From Peptostreptococcus russellii (GTDB lineage: Bacteria > Bacillota > Clostridia > Peptostreptococcales > Peptostreptococcaceae): a DNA stretch of 64,000 nucleotides. The stretch is from assembly GCF_900110295.1 (NCBI RefSeq), contig NZ_FODF01000008.1:34910-98909 (forward strand), given 5' to 3'. The notes under the pieces were generated by a model that saw nothing but the letters and a program-made list of their open reading frames with translations, searched no databases and was not told the origin of the DNA. Positions 1 to 9,106 of this stretch are shown in pieces (the stretch's first letter is position 1; each line of letters opens with the position of its first letter). The translations under genes and the position numbers were made by a program.

Positions 1-834
1 GCCATAATGAACGAAAAGTATAAAACAATGAGCAAGGGCCAGAAATTACTTGCCAGATATACTATGGAAAACTACCCCAAGGTTGCGTTTATGACTGCAT
101 CAAAGCTTGGCGAAACTGTTGGAGTGAGTGAATCTACTGTTGTAAGATTCGCTAACGCACTTGGTTTTTCAGGATATCCCAAATTCCAAGACGCTCTTCA
201 AGAATTGATAAAAACTAAATTAACAACTGTTGAAAGAGTTGAAATGGCAAATAGAGATTATTCATCAGATTCTAAAATTCTGGAAAATGTTTTAAAGACA
301 GATATAGACAACATAAAAGAAACGATGGATAGTCTTGAACAGAAATCATATGAAGATGCAATAAACCTTATGATTTCTGCAAAAAAGGTATATGTAATGG
401 GTCTTAGAAGTTCTATTTATGTAGCCAAGTATTTGGGTTACTATTTGAACTATATCCTTGATGACGTAGTAATTATAAGAATGGATATGGGTGAACCTAT
501 TGAACAGATGATGAAACTTGGACCGGGAGATGTTTTGATAGCAATTAGCTTCCCGAGATATTCAAGAAAAACTATTCAGGTTGCCAGATTCGCAAAAAAT
601 AGAGGTGCAAAGGTTATTGCTCTTACAGATAGCAATAATGCCCCAACTGCTAAAATATCAGATGTAGTTGTGACAGTTAGAAACAATATGGTTTCCTTTG
701 TAGACTCTCTTGTACCTGCATTTAGCGTAGCAAATGCTTTGGTTATAGGAGTAGCAATGAGAGAGAAGGAAGATATAATGTCATACTTCAATCAATTAGA
801 AGCTATTTGGGAAAAATTTGAGATATATGAATAG
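1..834 (+). CDS. MurR/RpiR family transcriptional regulator (5' end probably outside window)
   Basis: Helix-turn-helix regulator of the RpiR family, which typically senses sugar phosphates through a SIS domain. The N-terminal part has the family signature (SKGQKLLARY, then GVSESTVVRFANALGFSGYP as recognition helix). Residues from about 120 form the SIS domain (VYVMGLRSS; DVLIAISFPRYSRKT; RGAKVIALTDS). The frame is open to base 1. An ATG at position 7 would give 275 residues, but relatives usually carry several residues before this point, so the true start may be upstream. A terminator follows directly, so it ends a transcript. No sugar catabolic gene is adjacent to name its effector. Confidence 0.92.
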   Translation, partial: AIMNEKYKTMSKGQKLLARYTMENYPKVAFMTASKLGETVGVSESTVVRFANALGFSGYPKFQDALQELIKTKLTTVERVEMANRDYSSDSKILENVLKTDIDNIKETMDSLEQKSYEDAINLMISAKKVYVMGLRSSIYVAKYLGYYLNYILDDVVIIRMDMGEPIEQMMKLGPGDVLIAISFPRYSRKTIQVARFAKNRGAKVIALTDSNNAPTAKISDVVVTVRNNMVSFVDSLVPAFSVANALVIGVAMREKEDIMSYFNQLEAIWEKFEIYE

Positions 835-839
835 GAAAA

Positions 840-884
840 CAGTAACCTGGTATGATACTTCATATTAGGTTACTTTACTTTTTA
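840..884 (+). terminator. Rho-independent terminator after the RpiR-type gene
   Basis: Eight-base arms AGTAACCT (841-848) and AGGTTACT (867-874) with an 18-nt loop, followed by a T-rich run. It separates the regulator from the phosphatase gene. Confidence 0.7.
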
Positions 885-935
885 GTGTTTGAAATAAAAA
901 TAATATAATATAAATAAATAGATTTTGGAGGAAAT

Positions 936-1586
936 ATGAATACATACTATTTAGTTAGACACGGTCAGACTGTTTGGAATACTCTAGGACAGACTCAGGG
1001 GCATGGAAACTCTCCTTTAACTGAGCTTGGAATACAGCAGGCAAAGGATCTTGCAGAAGCACTGAAGGAGTATCCAATAGATATTATATATTGTAGTGAT
1101 CTTGGTAGAGCTGTTGAAACAGCGGAAATTATAGGCAAGGAATTGAATATTGAAATACACCCAACAGAATCTCTAAGAGAGATGGGATTTGGAGTATGGG
1201 AAGGTATGCCATTAAGAGAAATTGAGAAGATATATCCTGAATCATTTAAGATGTGGAGAAATGAACCTGAAAAGGTACAGATAGAAGGTGGAGAAACACT
1301 TGATATGATAAAGCAAAGACAGGATAAACTAATAGAAGAATTAAATGAAAAGTATAAAAATAAGCACATACTTTTGGTATCGCATTCTGTCACTGTAAGA
1401 GTAATGCTTTTGAGTTTTTTAGAATCTCACGTGAGAAATATATACAGAATTAAGCAGGATAATACAGCTCTAAATATAGTAGAGTATAGAAACTATGGCC
1501 CAGTAATTATGAAGATGAATGATACTAGACATCTTAAGAAAGATAAGACTAAAGGCGTTAATAAAAGTATGAGTGCACTTGAATAG
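936..1586 (+). CDS. histidine phosphatase family protein (phosphoglycerate mutase-like)
   Basis: 216-residue member of the histidine phosphatase superfamily. The phospho-accepting histidine lies in the N-terminal RHG motif (R8-H9-G10, in LVRHGQTVWN). A second conserved histidine sits in LLVSHSVTVR near residue 151, and SLREMGFGVWEG carries the family acidic residue. It resembles GpmB/CobC-type phosphatases rather than glycolytic mutase, so the substrate cannot be named. A good ribosome site (TTGGAGG) precedes the ATG. The stop is only 10 bp before the flavoprotein start, so the two are probably cotranscribed. Confidence 0.9.
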   Translation: MNTYYLVRHGQTVWNTLGQTQGHGNSPLTELGIQQAKDLAEALKEYPIDIIYCSDLGRAVETAEIIGKELNIEIHPTESLREMGFGVWEGMPLREIEKIYPESFKMWRNEPEKVQIEGGETLDMIKQRQDKLIEELNEKYKNKHILLVSHSVTVRVMLLSFLESHVRNIYRIKQDNTALNIVEYRNYGPVIMKMNDTRHLKKDKTKGVNKSMSALE

Positions 1587-1596
1587 GTGGAAAAAA

Positions 1597-2853
1597 ATGA
1601 ATGAAAAGTTTGATATATTGGTTATAGGAGGCGGCCCAGCAGGAATAATGGCCGCCTTAACAGCGAAAAGACTAAATAAAGATAAAAAAGTTTGTATAGT
1701 TGAAGCTAGTGATAGAATTGGCAAAAAGCTTAGAATTACAGGTGGTGGAAGATGTAATTTTACAAATAACAAAGACATCTCTTGTTTTTTTGAAAATACA
1801 GTGAGAAATGAAAAATTTCTATATTCGGCATTATATACTTTCTCTAATGAAGATATGAAAGCATTTGTAAAAGCATTAGGGTTAGAATATATTGTTGAAA
1901 ATAATAATGATGACAAGATATATCTTAAAAGTGGAAATTCTATGGAACTTATTAAGGCTCTAGAAAAAGAATTAGAGAAAAATGATGTAAGAGTTTTTCT
2001 AAATAGCAAGGTTAAAAATATAGAATTTGAAGGAAATAGCAAAAAGATATATTTAGAAAACAGTTGTCTTGAAAGTGAAAAAATAATAATATCTACTGGT
2101 GGAAAGAGCTACCCACAAACTGGATCAGACGGTAGTCTTTTTAAGATATTAGAAAAAAACTCATATAAAATAGTTGAAACAGTATCAGCTTTATCACCTA
2201 TTGAAATAAGAGAAAAATTCTTAAGAGAGATAGCTGGAATTTCATTAGAAAAAATAGATATTTATATCTATGAGAAATACTCTAAGAAAAAGAGAGCTAA
2301 AAAAATTATTAATGGAGATATAATTTTCACACACAAAGGAATAGGAGGACCAGCAGCTTTAAAATCATCTTCTTATATAAATAGAGACTTAGCTTCTTTT
2401 TATATAGAAGCAGATTTTATTCCCAATATGGATGCTGATGAAATTTACGAGCAGGCTAAGTTGTATCCTAAAAAAACTGTATTTAACAATTTGAAAGATA
2501 TTTTGCCAAATAATTTTTTAAAACTTGTCCTTAAAAGAGCGGAGTCTTTATCTGAAAGCAAGTTTGATTTTTTTGAAGATCAAAGTGCAAATATGTCTAA
2601 AAAAGAAATTGAATATGTAGTTGAACTTCTGAAAAAATCTAAAATGACTCCAAAGGCATTATGTGAAATAGAAAAAGCTACGGTAACATCTGGTGGAGTA
2701 AGTGTTTCTGATATTGACTCTAGTACTATGGAATCAAAAATTCATAAAGGTGTTTACTTTGCAGGAGAACTAATAGACGTTGACGCACTGACTGGTGGTT
2801 ACAATCTACAGATAGCCTTTTCAACGGGATATTTGGCGGCTTTAAATATCTGA
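1597..2853 (+). CDS. HI0933/BaiN family NAD(P)/FAD-dependent oxidoreductase
   Basis: 418-residue flavoprotein. The N-terminal dinucleotide-binding motif is DILVIGGGPAGIMAA. The HI0933 signature TGGGRCNFTNN follows, and the C-terminus has the FAD-contacting ALTGGYNLQIAFSTGYLAA. The start is the ATG at 1597, six bases after AGGTGG. An in-frame GTG at 1573 lies inside the preceding gene and would place the ribosome site in the coding region. The family includes BaiN, reported to act on bile-acid intermediates, but it is widespread in bacteria that do not touch bile acids, so that function is not assigned. Confidence 0.9.
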   Translation: MNEKFDILVIGGGPAGIMAALTAKRLNKDKKVCIVEASDRIGKKLRITGGGRCNFTNNKDISCFFENTVRNEKFLYSALYTFSNEDMKAFVKALGLEYIVENNNDDKIYLKSGNSMELIKALEKELEKNDVRVFLNSKVKNIEFEGNSKKIYLENSCLESEKIIISTGGKSYPQTGSDGSLFKILEKNSYKIVETVSALSPIEIREKFLREIAGISLEKIDIYIYEKYSKKKRAKKIINGDIIFTHKGIGGPAALKSSSYINRDLASFYIEADFIPNMDADEIYEQAKLYPKKTVFNNLKDILPNNFLKLVLKRAESLSESKFDFFEDQSANMSKKEIEYVVELLKKSKMTPKALCEIEKATVTSGGVSVSDIDSSTMESKIHKGVYFAGELIDVDALTGGYNLQIAFSTGYLAALNI

Positions 2854-2968
2854 TATGTATAAAGACATGAGTTTTTAATTAAGGCTAATTATAGAAAATA
2901 AATATACAATGTATATAGCAGAGAATTTTTCAAAAAATGAACTTAAAAAAGAAATAAAGGAGTAAGAA

Positions 2969-3622
2969 ATGATCAATCTTGTAATAGCTATAGATGGTCC
3001 TGCAGGAGCAGGTAAAAGTACCATTTCTAAAAAAATATCTAAGAAACTTGGAATTAATTATATCGATACAGGGGCTATGTACAGAGCGGTTACATATAAG
3101 TGCCTTGAAAAAGGAGTCGATGTTCTTAATGAAAAAAAAGTAATAGAAATATGTGAAGAATCAGATGTAGACTTCATAGATAATAGAATTTATCTTGATG
3201 GAAAGTGTATTGATAAAGAGATAAGAATGCAAAAAGTAAGTGCAAATGTTTCTAATGTTGCTAAAATAGCTAGAGTAAGAGAAATAATGGTTAAAAAGCA
3301 GAGAGAAATAGGTCAGAAAAGTGATGTTATTTTAGACGGAAGAGATGTAGGAACTTGTATTTTTCCAGATACAAAGTATAAATTTTATTTAAATGCTTCT
3401 CCTGAAGAAAGGGGAAGAAGAAGATATTTAGAACTTAAAGAAAAGGGAGAAAATGTAGTCTTAGAAGAAATAATAAAAGATATAGAAAGAAGAGATTATA
3501 TAGATTCTACAAGAGAAGTAGCTCCATTGACAAAGGCAAAGGATGCTATTGAAGTAGATTCTACTAATATGACTATAGATGAGGTTGTAGACTATATAGT
3601 AAAAAAAGTAAAAGAAAGTTAA
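2969..3622 (+). CDS. cmk: cytidylate kinase
   Basis: Phosphorylates CMP and dCMP to the diphosphates. 217 residues, the normal length for the family. It begins with the nucleotide-binding loop GPAGAGKST (residues 10-18), then DTGAMYRAVTYKCLE and LDGRDVGTCIFPDT, all characteristic of Cmk. AAGGAG precedes the ATG. It starts the cmk-plsC-ispH run typical of Clostridia. The plsC start is only 14 bp after its stop. Confidence 0.97.
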   Translation: MINLVIAIDGPAGAGKSTISKKISKKLGINYIDTGAMYRAVTYKCLEKGVDVLNEKKVIEICEESDVDFIDNRIYLDGKCIDKEIRMQKVSANVSNVAKIARVREIMVKKQREIGQKSDVILDGRDVGTCIFPDTKYKFYLNASPEERGRRRYLELKEKGENVVLEEIIKDIERRDYIDSTREVAPLTKAKDAIEVDSTNMTIDEVVDYIVKKVKES

Positions 3623-3636
3623 ATTAAGGTGATTAA

Positions 3637-4242
3637 ATGGGTTTTTATAATTTTATATGCGGTCTGTTAAGATTTTTATCTAAAATATTTTACAGAGTTG
3701 AAATTACAGGTCAAGAAAATATACCAAGTAGTGGGAATGTCATAATAGTTGCAAACCATAAAAGTTTTCTAGATCCTGTTTTTATGATGATTGCAGTAAG
3801 AAATAGAAGAATAATACCAGTTGCAAAGAAAGAATTATTTGATGTACCAATTTTAAAGCATATCCTGAAGAAATTGGAAGTTATACCTATTGACAGGGCA
3901 AATCCTGGTCTATCCACAATAAGAGAAATATTAAAGCAAATAAAAAGTGGAAGAATTTTGGGAATATTTCCAGAAGGAACAAGAAGTTCTATGGACAAAT
4001 TTTTACCTGCAAAGCCAGGTGTAGGATTGTTCGCTGCAAAAACTAAGTCTCAAATAATACCTATGAGCATAGTAACAAAATATAGGGTATTTTCAAAAGT
4101 TAAAATTGTAATTGGAGAAGCTGTAGATATGACAAGTTACTATGAAAGAAAAATTGGCAAGGAAGACTATGCTGAAATGGCACAAACTATGATGGATGCA
4201 GTAGAGGTCAACTACGAAGAAAATAAAGATGGAATACTATAG
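3637..4242 (+). CDS. plsC: 1-acyl-sn-glycerol-3-phosphate acyltransferase
   Basis: Transfers an acyl chain to lysophosphatidic acid in phospholipid synthesis, at the membrane. 201 residues. The catalytic NHKSFLD (H41, D46) matches the NHx4D motif, and FPEGTRS (E113-R116) forms the substrate phosphate site. A hydrophobic N-terminal stretch suits membrane association. It lies between cmk and ispH. The acyl-ACP it would use comes from the fatty-acid operon near 50-59 kb. Confidence 0.94.
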   Translation: MGFYNFICGLLRFLSKIFYRVEITGQENIPSSGNVIIVANHKSFLDPVFMMIAVRNRRIIPVAKKELFDVPILKHILKKLEVIPIDRANPGLSTIREILKQIKSGRILGIFPEGTRSSMDKFLPAKPGVGLFAAKTKSQIIPMSIVTKYRVFSKVKIVIGEAVDMTSYYERKIGKEDYAEMAQTMMDAVEVNYEENKDGIL

Positions 4243-4423
4243 CTCTAAAATATATTATTGTAAAAAAATAAAATAACAATTACTAACTAGGTTAAAATCT
4301 GTATATAATATAAAAATAAAGTTTTATAAGGTTCAAAAGTTAGTATTTGGGTAATAATAGAACTATAATTAAATTTTAAAATTGTAAAATTTAAAATTAA
4401 AATATGATACGAAAGGAAGATGT

Positions 4424-5275
4424 ATGAAAGAAGTATTAATAGCAGAAAATGCCGGTTTTTGCTTCGGCGTAAAGAGAGCTATGAATATGGCTCAAAAGGA
4501 ACTTGAAGAAAAAAAGGATATTTCTGTCTATGCATTAGGACCATTAATACATAATAAGCAAGCTGTAGAAAAATATGAAAACATGGGACTAATAACAATA
4601 GATAAAATAGATGATGTAAATCAAAACTTAGAGTCAGAAATGATTATAAGATCTCACGGTGTTCCAAAAATAACATATGATGAAGCTGAGTCAAAAAGTA
4701 TAGATATAGTTGATACAACTTGTCCATTTGTAAAAAAGATTCATTATATAGTAAGCAAAGGTGAAGAAGAAAACAAAAGTATAATTCTTTTAGGTGATAG
4801 CAACCATCCTGAAGTTATTGGAATCAATGGATGGTGCAAGGATAAGGCAATAATATTTAAAGAATTAGAAGAAGTGAAAGACTATGACTTTGATAAAACA
4901 AAGGAATATTTAGTAGTTTCTCAAACAACTATGAATGAGAAAAACTTTGATAATATTATTGAGTATTTAGAAACACTAGGATTAAAACTTAGTGTCAAAA
5001 ATACTATATGTTCAGCTACAAGAGTTAGACAGCAAGCTGCAAGAGAGCTTTCTCAAAAAGTAGATGTAATGGTAGTAATAGGTGGTAAGCATAGTTCTAA
5101 TACTCAAAAGCTAGTCAAGATATGTAGCGAAATTGTGGATACAATATCTATAGAAACAAAAGAAGATATGAAAGATGTAGATTTTAGTGGCTATAATAAA
5201 ATTGGTGTAACAGCAGGAGCTTCTACACCGGATTGGATAATAGAAGAAGCAATTGAGTTTTTAAAAACTTGCTAG
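4424..5275 (+). CDS. ispH: 4-hydroxy-3-methylbut-2-enyl diphosphate reductase
   Basis: Last step of the MEP isoprenoid pathway: reduces HMBPP to IPP and DMAPP with a [4Fe-4S] cluster. 283 residues. The three cluster cysteines are visible: C13 (ENAGFCFGVKRA), C100 (DTTCPFVKK) and C196 (ICSATRVRQ). SHGVPK and VIGGKHSSNT are family motifs. Some clostridial homologues are fused to ribosomal protein S1; this one is not, since it stops at the usual length. A 180-bp AT-rich gap before it may hold its own promoter. Confidence 0.97.
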   Translation: MKEVLIAENAGFCFGVKRAMNMAQKELEEKKDISVYALGPLIHNKQAVEKYENMGLITIDKIDDVNQNLESEMIIRSHGVPKITYDEAESKSIDIVDTTCPFVKKIHYIVSKGEEENKSIILLGDSNHPEVIGINGWCKDKAIIFKELEEVKDYDFDKTKEYLVVSQTTMNEKNFDNIIEYLETLGLKLSVKNTICSATRVRQQAARELSQKVDVMVVIGGKHSSNTQKLVKICSEIVDTISIETKEDMKDVDFSGYNKIGVTAGASTPDWIIEEAIEFLKTC

Positions 5276-5309
5276 TATAAGTACTCAAATTTCTGAGGAG
5301 GTGATTTGA

Positions 5310-7244
5310 TTGAATCAAAACAATAATCTAAATAACAATGGAAACAATGGCAATAACAATGATCGTAAGCCAAACCCTAATTTTTTCTGGTTTTACGGTG
5401 TGCTTTTAATAGCGATTATATTGCTTAATGGAACTTTTATTCCCAATATGGAAAAGAAAAGAGCTACAGAGGTTGAATATAGCACTTTTATAGAAATGTT
5501 GGAAAAACGAGAAGTAGGAGATGTTACAATTGACGACAAGAAGATACTTTTCACAGGTAAGGGAAAAGAAGATAAGAAGAACTTCGTAACAGGTGTTATG
5601 AATGACCCAGACCTTGTAAAAGAACTTGAAAAATCAGGTGCGAATTATAAGCAAGAAATACCATCTGAAAACTCTCCTATAATGTACTTTATATTGACTT
5701 GGGTATTCCCATTCTTCCTATTCTATATGATAGGCAGATTCTTAATGAGGAATATGGGTAAGAAAATGGGTGGTCCAGGAGGCATGATGTCTTTTGGAAA
5801 GAGCAATGCCAAGCCATATGTTCAATCAACAGGAGTTAATTTTGATGATGTTGCAGGACAGGATGAAGCAAAGGAAGCTTTAAGTGAAATAGTGGACTAT
5901 CTTCACAATCCAGAAAAATACAAGTCTATAGGTGCTAAGATGCCTAAGGGAGCTCTATTAGTAGGACCTCCAGGAACAGGTAAAACACTTCTTGCAAAGG
6001 CTGTTGCAGGAGAAGCCTCTGTACCATTTTTCTCAATTTCAGGATCAGAGTTCGTTGAGATGTTTGTAGGTATGGGTGCTTCAAGAGTAAGAGATTTATT
6101 CAAGCAAGCAAAGGAAAAGGCACCGAGTATAGTATTTATAGATGAAATTGATGCTATAGGTAAAAAGAGAGATTCAAACTTTGGTGGAAATGATGAAAGA
6201 GAACAGACTCTTAACCAGCTACTAAGTGAAATGGATGGTTTTGAAAATGAAATAGGAGTAGTAATACTTGCTGCTACAAATAGACCTGAATCTTTGGATA
6301 AGGCTCTTTTAAGACCAGGAAGATTTGACAGAAGAGTACCTGTTGAACTACCTGATGTAAAGGGTAGAGAATCAATACTGAGGGTTCATGCTAAAGATGT
6401 AAAGACTGCATCTAATATAGACTATAATCAAGTAGCAAGAGCTACATCAGGAGCATCTGGTGCAGAGCTTGCAAATATTGTAAATGAAGCAGCACTTAGA
6501 GCAGTTAGAATGAAGAGACATGTTGTTACTCAAGAGGATTTAGAAGAATCAGTTGAAACAGTAATAGCAGGTTATCAGAGAAAGGGCGCAGTAATTAGCG
6601 AAGAAGAAAAGAAGATAATTGCATACCATGAGGTAGGTCATGCCCTAGTTGCAGCAACAGGAAAGCATTCTGCTCCTGTACACAAGATTACAATAATACC
6701 TAGAACTTCAGGAGCTCTTGGATATACAATGCAGGTAGATGAAGTTGAAAAGGTACTGATGTCTAAAAACGAAGCTTTAGATAAGATTACTACTTATACA
6801 GGTGGTAGAGCTGCTGAAGAAGTAATATTTAATATAAAGACTTCAGGGGCATCAAATGACATTGAAATGGCTACAAAGATAGCAAGAGCAATGGTAACAA
6901 GATTTGGAATGGATGATGATTTTGGAATGGTAGCTCTTGAAACAGTAAATAATGCCTATCTTGGAGGAGATTCTTCACTTGCATGCTCTCCTGAGACATC
7001 TACAATAATAGATAAGGCAGTAGTCAAAATTATTGGAGAATGCCATGGTAAGGCTATAACTATATTAAATGAAAATATAGACAAGCTTCATGAAATAGCT
7101 AAATACTTATTAAAGAATGAAACAATTACTGGTGAGGAGTTTATGGATATATTAGATAATAAGTATGAAATAACACCTAGACCAATAACTGAAGTAAAAG
7201 AAGATGAAACAGCAGGTGGTAAAGAAGATGAAGTTGTTCGATAA
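5310..7244 (+). CDS. ftsH: ATP-dependent zinc metalloprotease FtsH
   Basis: Membrane-anchored AAA+ protease for quality control of membrane proteins. 644 residues: an Asn-rich N-terminus, two membrane spans (about 26-45 and 125-145), AAA domain with Walker A GPPGTGKT (from G219), Walker B IVFIDEIDAIG and the second region of homology (AATNRPESLDKALLRPGRFDRR), then the zinc site HEVGH (440-444). The start is TTG at 5310, five bases after AGGAGGTGA; upstream in-frame codons run into a stop. The small membrane protein gene overlaps its 3' end. Confidence 0.97.
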   Translation: MNQNNNLNNNGNNGNNNDRKPNPNFFWFYGVLLIAIILLNGTFIPNMEKKRATEVEYSTFIEMLEKREVGDVTIDDKKILFTGKGKEDKKNFVTGVMNDPDLVKELEKSGANYKQEIPSENSPIMYFILTWVFPFFLFYMIGRFLMRNMGKKMGGPGGMMSFGKSNAKPYVQSTGVNFDDVAGQDEAKEALSEIVDYLHNPEKYKSIGAKMPKGALLVGPPGTGKTLLAKAVAGEASVPFFSISGSEFVEMFVGMGASRVRDLFKQAKEKAPSIVFIDEIDAIGKKRDSNFGGNDEREQTLNQLLSEMDGFENEIGVVILAATNRPESLDKALLRPGRFDRRVPVELPDVKGRESILRVHAKDVKTASNIDYNQVARATSGASGAELANIVNEAALRAVRMKRHVVTQEDLEESVETVIAGYQRKGAVISEEEKKIIAYHEVGHALVAATGKHSAPVHKITIIPRTSGALGYTMQVDEVEKVLMSKNEALDKITTYTGGRAAEEVIFNIKTSGASNDIEMATKIARAMVTRFGMDDDFGMVALETVNNAYLGGDSSLACSPETSTIIDKAVVKIIGECHGKAITILNENIDKLHEIAKYLLKNETITGEEFMDILDNKYEITPRPITEVKEDETAGGKEDEVVR

Positions 7245-7728
7245 GAAAACAAATGAAGAAAAAAAGAAGATAAATAATAATATAAAGATTTCTGAAAAAG
7301 AATTTGTAGGAAAAAACTTTGAATACTATGAGCCTCTTTTCAAGGACTTTGAAAAAAATGGAAAAAAAAGAACTTTTAACCTTCCATCTTTATTCATAGC
7401 ACCTTATTGGTATATTTATAGAAAGATGACCTTTACTGGAGCTTTTATAATTGGTATCCAAGTTATTCTGGCAACTTTAGCATATTTTTTAAGGACACCT
7501 TTATGGATAGGAGTTTATATAGCGTCTTTTTTAATATACTTGAGAACAGCATTTTATGGAAATTACGATTATTATAAAAGAATACAGGATCTAAAGAAGG
7601 ATTCAAATAACATTGATGATAAATTTAAGGATCGATTCCTTAAAGACAAATCAGGTGTAGATGTATATATGACTGTTTGTTGGATAGTAGGTTCAATAAT
7701 TATATATGCATTTGCGCTGTTTATGTAA
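7228..7728 (+). CDS. DUF2628-like small membrane protein
   Basis: 166-residue protein with a lysine-rich cytoplasmic N-terminus and three or four hydrophobic segments. The stretch FNLPSLFIAPYWYIYRKMTFTG resembles the conserved core of DUF2628 proteins (aromatic residues before YRKM). The start is the ATG at 7228, placed nine bases after AGGTGG and overlapping ftsH by 17 bp. An earlier in-frame ATG at 7204 has no ribosome site. The overlap implies translational coupling to ftsH. Function is unknown; a substrate or partner of FtsH is possible but is only inference from position. Confidence 0.8.
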   Translation: MKLFDKKTNEEKKKINNNIKISEKEFVGKNFEYYEPLFKDFEKNGKKRTFNLPSLFIAPYWYIYRKMTFTGAFIIGIQVILATLAYFLRTPLWIGVYIASFLIYLRTAFYGNYDYYKRIQDLKKDSNNIDDKFKDRFLKDKSGVDVYMTVCWIVGSIIIYAFALFM

Positions 7729-7738
7729 GGAGATATAA

Positions 7739-8302
7739 ATGGCAAAATTATATTTTTACTATGGAGTGATGGGAAGCTCTAAGACTGCAAATGCCCTTAT
7801 GGTGCATTATAACTATCATGAAAGGGGCAAGAAAGCATTATTGGTAAAGCCGGATGTGGATTTAAGAGATGGAAAACATATTTTGAAATCCAGAATAGGT
7901 CTTGAACACCAGTGTGAGTTGATGTCTAATTTCATTGCTTACAGTCAAGATGAAATAAAGAAGTATGACTGTATAATTGTAGATGAAATACAATTTGCTA
8001 CAAAAGAGCAAGTTGACTTCCTATCTGATATAGTTGACAAGCTTTCGATACCGGTTATGTGTTATGGTCTAAGGGCTGATTTTAAGAATCAGCTGTTCGA
8101 AGGCTCTGAGAGGCTGATAACAATAGCAGATGAAATAAAAGAGGTTAAGACAGTTTGTTGGTGCGGTGCAAAAGCAACTTGCAATGCTAGGTATAATGAA
8201 AATGGTATTGTAAGAGAAGGAGAGCAAATAGAACTAGGTGCTGATGACAAGTATATAGCTTTATGTAGAAAGCATTACAAAGAAGGAAACTTTGGAGAGT
8301 AA
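7739..8302 (+). CDS. tdk: thymidine kinase, type II, with variant P-loop
   Basis: Salvage enzyme phosphorylating thymidine (and deoxyuridine). 187 residues. The order of motifs matches type II thymidine kinases: N-terminal phosphate loop, DCIIVDEIQFATKEQV (Walker B), VMCYGLRADFKNQLFEGSERL, and the C-terminal zinc lasso CWCGAKATCNAR...CRKH. The phosphate loop reads GVMGSSKT, with Ser where the usual GK(S/T) loop has Gly. I believe this GSSKT form recurs in clostridial homologues. Only 10 bp separate it from the DUF2628 gene, and a strong terminator ends the unit. Confidence 0.9.
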   Translation: MAKLYFYYGVMGSSKTANALMVHYNYHERGKKALLVKPDVDLRDGKHILKSRIGLEHQCELMSNFIAYSQDEIKKYDCIIVDEIQFATKEQVDFLSDIVDKLSIPVMCYGLRADFKNQLFEGSERLITIADEIKEVKTVCWCGAKATCNARYNENGIVREGEQIELGADDKYIALCRKHYKEGNFGE

Positions 8303-8303
8303 T

Positions 8304-8338
8304 AAAAAAGAAATGGCTATTTAGCCATTTCTTTTTTT
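8304..8338 (+). terminator. Terminator after tdk
   Basis: Near-perfect 16-nt arms AAAAAAGAAATGGCTA / TAGCCATTTCTTTTTT with a 2-nt centre, then T residues. The A and T tracts on both sides make it usable in either direction. Confidence 0.92.
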
Positions 8339-8425
8339 ATAGTATAACACATCTAAAATAAAATTTTTAGAAAATAAATAGATAACTTGGATTGGAATTA
8401 ATTTAACAAAAAATAAATGTAACTA

Positions 8426-8477
8426 CAATAATAAAGTGTAGTATTATTGGAAAAATAAATACTATATAAAAAGTATT
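8426..8477. other. two small inverted repeats upstream of the TSCPD gene
   Basis: CAATAATA (8426-8433) pairs perfectly with TATTATTG (8442-8449), and AATACT (8458-8463) with AGTATT (8472-8477). Both have eight-base spacers. They lie 65-115 bp before the next start codon and could be operators or leader hairpins. Such short AT repeats can also arise by chance. Confidence 0.35.
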
Positions 8478-8542
8478 GTTAAGCATGACTACTTGTGATA
8501 GAATAAATAGTTGGAAAGTTAATTAAATAGGAGGAATGGGTA

Positions 8543-8806
8543 ATGAAGGAAATAATATACAATCCACAAGGTGTATGCTGTAAGGAACTTCAGATAACAC
8601 TAACAGATGATAACAAAATTGAAAACTTAAAGTTTGTAGGAGGATGTCCTGGAAATACAGAAGGAATAAGTTCTCTAGCTAAGGGACAGGACGCTTCAGA
8701 GGTAGCTTCTAGATTAGAGCATATAACATGTGGTAATAAGACTACATCATGTCCTGCGCAGCTTTCAATAGCTTTAAAGAAGGCTTTATCAGAAGAATTA
8801 ATATAG
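8543..8806 (+). CDS. TIGR03905-type TSCPD domain protein
   Basis: 87-residue protein with four cysteines in the TSCPD arrangement: GVCCKELQ, VGGCPGNTEGI, HITCGNKTTSCPAQL. The TSCPD domain is also found at the C-terminus of some B12-dependent ribonucleotide reductases, where the cysteines are thought to bind metal. Stand-alone copies like this are common in Clostridia and have no assigned function. The canonical Asp of TSCPD is Ala here (TSCPAQ). TAGGAGG precedes the ATG. It is monocistronic, with a terminator directly behind. Confidence 0.88.
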   Translation: MKEIIYNPQGVCCKELQITLTDDNKIENLKFVGGCPGNTEGISSLAKGQDASEVASRLEHITCGNKTTSCPAQLSIALKKALSEELI

Positions 8807-8812
8807 TCATAT

Positions 8813-8860
8813 AAAAATGTATTCTTTTACTTAATTCAAAAGTAGGAGGATACATTTTTT
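8813..8860 (+). terminator. Terminator after the TSCPD gene
   Basis: AAAAATGTAT (8813-8822) pairs with ATACATTTTT (8850-8859), with further pairing inside, then T residues. Confidence 0.75.
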
Positions 8861-9106
8861 ATTTAAATCGATTAATAAAAACTAAATATAGATAATATTA
8901 AAAAAAGAAACATTGTATTTAAAATAAAAATATGTTATTATTAAAATAGTTAGGTGGAATAAATTAAGCCTATATTTATATTTTCATGTTAAAATTAAGA
9001 TAAATAATTATCAAAAATAAAGATATAATATTTCATATTTATATAATAGATATGAAGTAAAGATATATTTTAAATTCTATAATATTTCAGAAGTGGAGGG
9101 AGAGTT
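8861..9106. other. AT-rich intergenic region before the HicB-like gene
   Basis: No reading frame of note. Many TATAAT-like hexamers occur but none with a convincing -35 partner. Ends in the AGTGGAGGGAG ribosome site of the next gene. Confidence 0.5.

Noticed and set aside
1470..2042. Minus-strand frame of 190 codons opposite the flavoprotein gene
   Set aside because: Lies almost fully antisense to a clear HI0933-type gene. Its Ser/Leu/Phe-rich composition is that of a shadow frame.
1597..2853. Bile-acid (BaiN) function for the flavoprotein, linked with the HSDH-like SDR
   Set aside because: The family is found in most bacteria, the two genes are 9 kb apart, and no other bai gene is present.
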